NCBI GenBank assembly: GCA_002500665.1
Contig: DLRY01000021.1
Location: 19,479 to 83,478, forward strand
Length of the DNA: 64,000 nucleotides
Reading direction: 5' to 3'
Source of the DNA: Opitutia bacterium UBA7876
Lineage (GTDB): Bacteria > Verrucomicrobiota > Verrucomicrobiia > Opitutales > Seribacteraceae
Below are positions 58,957 to 64,000 of this stretch, one piece after another. Both the position numbers and the translations under genes were made by a program. The notes below the pieces were generated by a model. The model was not told the DNA's origin. It did no database searches and was given only the letters and a program-made list of their open reading frames with translations. Within the stretch, counting starts at the first letter, position 1; every line of letters begins with the position of its first letter.

Positions 58957-60759
58957 ATGAGCACTTCAGGCCCAGCCGAAACCTCGGAATCCCCCTCGGA
59001 AGGAGTTGGGGTCGTTCAGGCTCGGACCTACGAGCATGAGGGCCGCTTCGAGATGGAGAACGGTTCCATCGATGAGCTTAGGATCAAATATGAAACTTAT
59101 GGCGAACTGAATGAAGAGGGAAGCAACGCCATTCTCATTTGTCACGCCCTGACCGGTGATCACCACGTTGCGGGCGTATATTCCCAGGAAGATGCTCAAC
59201 CAGGTTGGTGGGATCACGTCGTTGGCCCGGGCAAATCGATCGACACGAACGAGTTTTTCGTGGTTTGCTCGAACTGCTTGGGCGCTTGCAAGGGTTCGAC
59301 CGGTCCGACCAGCGAGAATCCCGCTACCCCGGGCAAGCCCTACGGCATGCTTTTCCCCGACCTCACGATCAGGGACATGGTAAGGGCCCAGCGCCACCTG
59401 CTCGATCACCTCGGGGTCCATTCCCTGCACGCGGTGGTTGGTGGAAGCATGGGCGGGATGCAGGCCCTGCAATGGATCGTGGAATTTCCCGATTTTGTGA
59501 AGAGGGGCCTCATCATTGCCGCTGCCCCCCACCACAATGCCCAGACTATTGCCTTCAACGAGGTCGGGCGCAGGTCCATCCGCGGGGATATCGAATGGAA
59601 GGACGGAGACTATGCCGAGGGAGAGGGGCCCAAGAAAGGCTTGGCCGTGGCCCGCATGATGGCTCATATCACCTATCTCTCGGACCAGGGAATGGATGAC
59701 AAGTTCGGAAGAAACCTAGGTCTTTGCGAGGACAGAGAATTCGAATTCAGCGTTGAAAGTTATCTCGACCATCAGGGAAGCAAGTTCGTCGACCGCTTCG
59801 ATGCGAACACCTACCTAAAACTCACGAGGGCTCTCGACCGCTTCGACCTGGTTGGCGAAAAAGGACTCGACTCCTCGCTTCGGTCGGTCTCGGCCCGGGT
59901 CCTGGTGGTCGCTTTTACCAGCGACTGGCTTTATACCCCCGCTCAAAACAAGCTGATCGTAGAATCGTTGCACAGGCTGGGTAAGGAAGCCTCCTATCTT
60001 GAGATTGATCACAAGTACGGGCATGATTCCTTCCTCATCCGTTCCGATGTCTTTCTGCGGGCAGTGAAGGTTTTCCTGAAGGGCCTCGACGACTCGGAGA
60101 GGGAGGTACAGAACGAGGGCCGCTTTCGGATGGTCGAGAACCGCTATGAAGTCAAGAAGGAGGCCGACTTCAAGGTCATGGACGAATGGGTTCAGCCTGG
60201 GGAAAGCGTTCTTGACCTCGGATGCGGGAGAGGAATCCTCCTCGAGTACCTGAGGGACTCGAAGAAGGTCCGCGGTCTTGGGGTGGACTACGATATGGGT
60301 AAGGCTACCTCTTGCATTGCCCGGGAAGTGGCGGTGTACCAGGAGGACATCCGCAAGGCGCTTGACAACCTGGGGACGCACTCCTTCGACTGGGTCATTT
60401 TTTCGCGGATGGTGGAGGAATTGCCCGAACCCGGTTCGGTAATCCACGATGCGTTGCGGGTGGGCAAGCGGGTGGCCCTGAGTTTCGTCAATCACGGATA
60501 TTGGCGCAACCGACTCCACTTTTTCCGCAAGGGAATGAGGATCCGCAACGACGTCTACCCCGATGGCTGGGAGACAAGCGGTCTCAAGAACCACTTTTCC
60601 ATTTCAGAGTTCGAGAAATTTTGCGAACTCAGCCACAAAGGGCCCCATTCCTTCGATGTCGGCAGGAGGGTCTTTCATCAAGGAGACTGGGTAAAAACCT
60701 GTTCCATTCTGCCCAACCTGCGGGCGGGTATGGCGATCTACGAACTGGTGGGCAAGTAG
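58957..60759 (+). CDS. Homoserine O-acetyltransferase-MetW fusion
   Basis: A 600-residue fusion of two methionine pathway proteins usually encoded by adjacent genes. Residues of about 1-385 are MetX, an alpha/beta hydrolase-fold acyltransferase: CHALTGDHHVAG, CLGACKGSTGP, the nucleophile Ser164 in VVGGSMGGMQALQW, and the late His in HKYGHDSFL. Residues of about 390-600 are MetW-like, with a SAM-type motif VLDLGCGRG at 418-425, DWVIFSRMVEELPEPG and VALSFVNHGYWRNRL. MetW is needed for full MetX activity in some bacteria, so the fusion fixes their stoichiometry. The acyl donor (acetyl or succinyl) cannot be told from motif reading alone. Confidence 0.92.
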   Translation: MSTSGPAETSESPSEGVGVVQARTYEHEGRFEMENGSIDELRIKYETYGELNEEGSNAILICHALTGDHHVAGVYSQEDAQPGWWDHVVGPGKSIDTNEFFVVCSNCLGACKGSTGPTSENPATPGKPYGMLFPDLTIRDMVRAQRHLLDHLGVHSLHAVVGGSMGGMQALQWIVEFPDFVKRGLIIAAAPHHNAQTIAFNEVGRRSIRGDIEWKDGDYAEGEGPKKGLAVARMMAHITYLSDQGMDDKFGRNLGLCEDREFEFSVESYLDHQGSKFVDRFDANTYLKLTRALDRFDLVGEKGLDSSLRSVSARVLVVAFTSDWLYTPAQNKLIVESLHRLGKEASYLEIDHKYGHDSFLIRSDVFLRAVKVFLKGLDDSEREVQNEGRFRMVENRYEVKKEADFKVMDEWVQPGESVLDLGCGRGILLEYLRDSKKVRGLGVDYDMGKATSCIAREVAVYQEDIRKALDNLGTHSFDWVIFSRMVEELPEPGSVIHDALRVGKRVALSFVNHGYWRNRLHFFRKGMRIRNDVYPDGWETSGLKNHFSISEFEKFCELSHKGPHSFDVGRRVFHQGDWVKTCSILPNLRAGMAIYELVGK

Positions 60760-60772
60760 GATTAGGATTTCC

Positions 60773-61711
60773 CTACCCTTTTCCCCTGTTCCACCGCAAG
60801 GCCGATCCATACCCCCAAGCCAAGCCGACGACCAGTCCTCCCGCATGGGCCCAGTTTGCAATGCCTATGGTGCTGCCGTCGGCCTGCTTCTGGTCCATCC
60901 AGCCCATGCAGCAAAGCACGAAGAAGCCGAACATGATGATTGCGTTCCCTTGTTCGACGTAGAAACCATCCCCCGGGTCGAGCCTCGACTTGATCCAGAC
61001 GTATCCGAAAAGCCCGTAGACGACTCCTGACATTCCGCCGAAATTGGGCCCGGAGGCGAGAAACTGGGCCAAGTTGGAGACGATGGCAAGAAGCACAACG
61101 AAGCTAATCATGAACTTGGACCCCTTCCGGCTCTCTATCTGAGTTCCGAGATAGCCGAGCCAGAGCAAGTTGAAGACGATATGGAGCACCCCAAAGTGGA
61201 CGAATATAGGCGTAACGAGTCGCCATGCCTGCCCGGAAAGGAGTTGGTCCCACGAACCGTCGCCGGAAATCATGAATCCTGCCGGTGGGTTCGGGAGTTC
61301 ATTGAAATCCAAGGGATTCTGCTTTGTAAGCAGGGAAACGAAAAAGACGCAGGTGGTAGTAATGATAAGGGAGAGCGTCATGGGGCCGAGCCTTCGCTCG
61401 CTTCTGCGCCATTGCTCGCGGAGCCTCCGCTCCTCAAAACCCCTTGCCTTGGGAGCGGAGTCGACCCGCTCTTCCTCTTCTCTTTCGGGCTTTTTCAAAG
61501 GTTTGGAGGAAAGGAACTTGGGGTCATCAGGGTTTTCCGCGAATTCACCGTATGCGGTCGCGGCCTGCTCGACTTTCTCCTCGTCGTCTACCCAAATGAG
61601 CCAAAGATCCCCATCCTCCTTCTCGAGGGAAGAGTCCATTCCCCGTTCCTTGAGGTAGTTCCAAAAGCGGAGCGCTTTTTTTTCCTCCTGAAATTCCCCG
61701 ACTTTTCGCAT
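60773..61711 (-). CDS. Rhomboid family intramembrane serine protease
   Basis: A 312-residue protein started at ATG 61711 (MRKVGEFQEEKKALRFWNYL); a frame from 61792 would overlap the upstream gene. The N-terminal soluble part (about 1-100) resembles the GlpG cytoplasmic domain. Six membrane helices follow, with WRLVTPIFVHFGVLHIVFNLLWLGYLG (N and H of the oxyanion site), the catalytic Ser in FGGMSGVVYGLFGY, and His in NWAHAGGLVVG. It is the last gene of a minus-strand group with the site-2 protease and TPR genes. Confidence 0.9.
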   Translation of the reverse strand: MRKVGEFQEEKKALRFWNYLKERGMDSSLEKEDGDLWLIWVDDEEKVEQAATAYGEFAENPDDPKFLSSKPLKKPEREEEERVDSAPKARGFEERRLREQWRRSERRLGPMTLSLIITTTCVFFVSLLTKQNPLDFNELPNPPAGFMISGDGSWDQLLSGQAWRLVTPIFVHFGVLHIVFNLLWLGYLGTQIESRKGSKFMISFVVLLAIVSNLAQFLASGPNFGGMSGVVYGLFGYVWIKSRLDPGDGFYVEQGNAIIMFGFFVLCCMGWMDQKQADGSTIGIANWAHAGGLVVGLAWGYGSALRWNRGKG

Positions 61712-61740
61712 TTGTGGATGTTGGTATTGGTGGCTTGGAT

Positions 61741-62400
61741 TTATTTGAAATGAACGCCGAAGAGTCCACAGCAGAATGCTATAGTAGTCCACATAAACTT
61801 TTGAAAGGGCGGAATGTTGATCAAGACGATTAGAATTACGAACCCGTACTTGGCCAAATTACGGTAAGTCTCTTCCTTCATGCTTATGGCATGCTTGAGG
61901 ACGTGTGAACCATCCAGTGGTGGTATTGGAATAAGGTTGAACACGAAAAGCATGCAGTTCACGAACACTATGGTGTAATAAAGCTGAAGAGCGCCATTGG
62001 AAAGGGGAGACAAGAGCCCCAAGCCAGTGAAGAAGAGAGCGGCTCCCAAGGCAATGAGAAGGTTGGAAAGAGGCCCCGCCATGGTGATGAGAAGATCGTC
62101 CCTTTTGCGGGTTTTGGGGTTGGGGAGGGATATCCTGACTGGTTTCCCCCACCCGATGAAGCCGAAGCCGGGGGAGGCAAAAATCATAATTAGCGGAAGG
62201 AGGATCGTTCCTATGGGATCGATGTGGGCCCTCGGGTCAAGGGTTACCCGTCCCTCGGCCCGTGGAAGCGGATCGCCCAGTTTGTCGGCGGAAAATGCGT
62301 GAGCCCATTCGTGAATGGAAATGCTCGCAAGCAGAACTAAAAAAAGGATGACCTGTTGCTCGAAGGAAACGGCCGAGGAAAAGATCAGAAGGTCGCTCAT
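61741..62400 (-). CDS. Site-2 protease family membrane metalloprotease (M50)
   Basis: A 219-residue membrane protein started at ATG 62400. The zinc motif HEWAH (His30, Glu31, His34) lies in an early helix, and NLIPIPPLDGSHVL supplies the distal Asp. FGFIGWGKPVRISLP is typical of the short S2P branch without a PDZ domain. The partner rhomboid protease is 30 bases downstream. Substrate unknown; members process membrane anchors or anti-sigma factors. Confidence 0.88.
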   Translation of the reverse strand: MSDLLIFSSAVSFEQQVILFLVLLASISIHEWAHAFSADKLGDPLPRAEGRVTLDPRAHIDPIGTILLPLIMIFASPGFGFIGWGKPVRISLPNPKTRKRDDLLITMAGPLSNLLIALGAALFFTGLGLLSPLSNGALQLYYTIVFVNCMLFVFNLIPIPPLDGSHVLKHAISMKEETYRNLAKYGFVILIVLINIPPFQKFMWTTIAFCCGLFGVHFK

Positions 62401-62419
62401 CAAGAAACGAGCTCCAGGG

Positions 62420-63535
62420 TTAGCGGAGGGAACCCCGTCCACCCTCGGCGGAATTTACCTTTTGAGAAAGGTCTATCTTGATTTCGCCTCTCTCGTCGAA
62501 GCGGGCTCTAATGGCATCCGCCTTGAGCTCGGAAAGCATCTTCTCCTCCTGAAGCCTGTTGGTCAAGTCGCGCAGCCTTTGCAAATGGGGGTCGTTGGGA
62601 ATGAAGAAGCGGTGATCAACCTCCAGCCGACTTTGCTTTTTTGGATCAGCCTCAGCCTTTTCCTTGTCTTCCGCTTCGGTTTTCCGGTCCAGGCGATGAA
62701 TCAGAGATTGCTTGGCCGATTCGAGCGATTTGGAGGAGACGGATTCAAGTAGGCCGAGAGCATCCGACTTCCGTTCCAGTTCGAGAAGGATTCTTGCCTT
62801 GCAAAGCTTGAAGTAGTCTATCTCCGCCCCAGAGCGACCGGGGAATTTTCGGACCAGTTCGTCCCACGCCTCGATGGCATCCTGCTTGTTCGAGGAAGGG
62901 GTGTCGAAAAAGCTTTGGGCGTAGCGCAACTGGTAGTCGAAATTATTGGGGGAAAGTTTTGCGGAATGGCCGAAAGACTTGTGCATAAAGGAACGGACCG
63001 AGTCCTTGGACATGATTTTCTCCTTCACCAGCCTATCCTCGAAAAGGAAGAGGAAATTTCCGAGGTGAAAATGGTAGTCCGGTTGGTCGGGCGCCAGTTC
63101 GATGGTCATGATCATATAGGGGAAGGCGTCCACGGGGCGCCCTTCCTCGACCAGGTAGTTGGCAAGTTGTTGTTTGACCACCGCCAGTTTGGGGTTGATG
63201 GAGTCCGCCTCGAGAAAATACTGGACTGCATGTTGTTCCTGCCCCACTTTCCGGAGAAATTTTCCGTATAGGATGAGAGCGTTGACGTCTTTCGGGTTGT
63301 CACTCAGGAAGGCCTCGTATTCGGCCACGATCTCTTGGGCTTTACGGGTTAATTCGGGAGTGCTTTGGGGGCCGTCCCTTTTGGTCAGTGAGAAAAACCT
63401 GACCTCTTTTTCCAAGATCCGACCGAGAATCCTGCTGGACAAGGTGATCGGAGCGTCATTTCCGAAGAAATGAAGGTTCGCAAAGAGAAATGCGAGGGCC
63501 GTAAGCGGGAGCAGGAAATGTCTGGGAAGGAACAT
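62420..63535 (-). CDS. TPR-like membrane-anchored protein
   Basis: A 371-residue protein started at ATG 63535, which opens a membrane-anchor helix (MFLPRHFLLPLTALAFLFA); the frame runs on to 63592 from a TTG. TPR-like helices follow (DVNALILYGKFLRKVGQEQ, AVQYFLEADSINPKLAVVKQQ, DQPDYHFHLGNFLFLFEDRL). A charged, Lys/Glu-rich C-terminus ends in RGSLR. I do not recognise the family beyond the repeats. It is 19 bases upstream of the M50 gene and shares its operon; envelope assembly or proteolysis support is an inference. Confidence 0.7.
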   Translation of the reverse strand: MFLPRHFLLPLTALAFLFANLHFFGNDAPITLSSRILGRILEKEVRFFSLTKRDGPQSTPELTRKAQEIVAEYEAFLSDNPKDVNALILYGKFLRKVGQEQHAVQYFLEADSINPKLAVVKQQLANYLVEEGRPVDAFPYMIMTIELAPDQPDYHFHLGNFLFLFEDRLVKEKIMSKDSVRSFMHKSFGHSAKLSPNNFDYQLRYAQSFFDTPSSNKQDAIEAWDELVRKFPGRSGAEIDYFKLCKARILLELERKSDALGLLESVSSKSLESAKQSLIHRLDRKTEAEDKEKAEADPKKQSRLEVDHRFFIPNDPHLQRLRDLTNRLQEEKMLSELKADAIRARFDERGEIKIDLSQKVNSAEGGRGSLR

Positions 63536-63611
63536 GAGCGTGTCATGATCTCTTATATGTCGGTTGTTTTCAAGCTTGGAAGAGGTTGGCAAACAAAGTA
63601 GTTCTTTTCAC

Positions 63612-64000
63612 ATGGTCAATAAAATACCCTGTTTGCTCGGCATCCTGCTCTTCCAGGTTTTTACTTGCACCGGTTGGCTCCGGGCGAAGGACATGTGGAC
63701 GCCCAAGCTTTCCTATGCTGAGATCGTTTCCAAGGCCCAGACCGGCAACCCCTATTTCCAGGGCTTGCTTGGCATTTACCTCCGCTCCGGAGAGGCCGGA
63801 TCGCAAGTGAATATAGGGTTGTCCCGGCAATGGTCCGAATCCGCTCATCGCAAAGGTCATCCCTTTGGTACCTATAATTTGGCCAACCTGGCGATGCTGA
63901 AGAGCGATTTCGAAGGTGCCACCAGGCTTTATCAGGATGCCGCCCTGCTCCTCCAGAGGCAAGCCTCGGAAGGTGATCCCGTAGCCATGTATTGCATGGG
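63612..64000 (+). CDS. Sel1-repeat-like secreted protein, cut by the right edge
   Basis: From ATG 63612 the frame stays open to the window end (129 codons). A signal peptide (about 1-25, ending near GWLRA) is followed by Sel1/TPR-like helices: TGNPYFQGLLGIYLRSGEAG, AHRKGHPFGTYNLANLAM and a third starting RQASEGDPVAMYCMG, about 36-45 residues apart. The repeats mediate protein contacts. Divergent from the TPR gene, with 76 bases between the starts. Only the N-terminal part is available, so the full domain set is unknown. Confidence 0.65.
   Translation, partial: MVNKIPCLLGILLFQVFTCTGWLRAKDMWTPKLSYAEIVSKAQTGNPYFQGLLGIYLRSGEAGSQVNIGLSRQWSESAHRKGHPFGTYNLANLAMLKSDFEGATRLYQDAALLLQRQASEGDPVAMYCM

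Overview
The window looks like chromosome of a Gram-negative bacterium of the PVC group, most likely a free-living, probably marine, Verrucomicrobiota. The main reasons are the Planctomycete-type cytochrome (PSCyt1/PSD1) next to DUF1501, an SHD1-domain protein, DUF5069, many Cys-type sulfatases, a double-length UvrA of the kind known from Chlamydiae and relatives, and an outer-membrane/lipid A gene set (bamA, ompH/skp, lpxD, msbA-like). No transposase, integrase, prophage, CRISPR array or rRNA operon is visible. No gene-free gap exceeds about 300 bases; the longest is 228 bases (47813-48040).

Region 1 (1-30.3 kb) is an accessory, mostly secreted, sulfated-glycan and organic-matter island. A cupredoxin (cut by the left edge) and a PhoX-like protein diverge. 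A tight five-gene minus-strand operon (11143 to 2045) then holds four sulfatases and a 1063-residue fusion (SGNH-like, beta-propeller dehydrogenase, HEAT, cupredoxin). An SHD1 protein diverges from a plus-strand operon (12183-19268): a sulfatase, a Tat-exported sugar isomerase-like TIM barrel, a SASA/CE6-type esterase, a small membrane protein, a Na+/solute symporter with an unexpected CBM5/12-like insert, and an enolase-superfamily enzyme. This reads as desulfation and deacetylation outside the cytoplasm, uptake, then acid-sugar dehydration or epimerisation. PSCyt1/PSD1 plus DUF1501, an ASST/PQQ-like propeller, two alpha/beta hydrolases, a second large SASA esterase, a DUF4349 lipoprotein and a PhyH-type oxygenase follow.

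Region 2 (30.4-43.2 kb) is core: rplY-pth-rpsF-ssb-rplI-dnaB-bamA-ompH-lpxD-prs-htrA on the plus strand, then pyrE and a cytochrome/LRR/TRASH-like protein on the minus strand.

Region 3 (43.2-64 kb) is mixed housekeeping: a small membrane protein, an MsbA-like ABC exporter, DUF5069, an RsbU-type phosphatase with a STAS antagonist, a peroxiredoxin, tyrS, the double uvrA, tRNA-Glu, rpmH-rnpA-yidC, yebC, a metX-metW fusion, rhomboid and site-2 proteases, a TPR protein, and a Sel1-repeat protein cut by the right edge.

Points most worth a second look are the CBM-like insert in the symporter, the J-like C-terminal tail of YidC, the cupredoxin-ended dehydrogenase fusion whose SGNH domain lacks its serine, the Walker B Asp-to-Glu change in the last ATPase of the double UvrA, and alternating complementary blocks in the 12056-12182 divergent region. 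All family assignments come from reading motifs in the translations; no database search was run.
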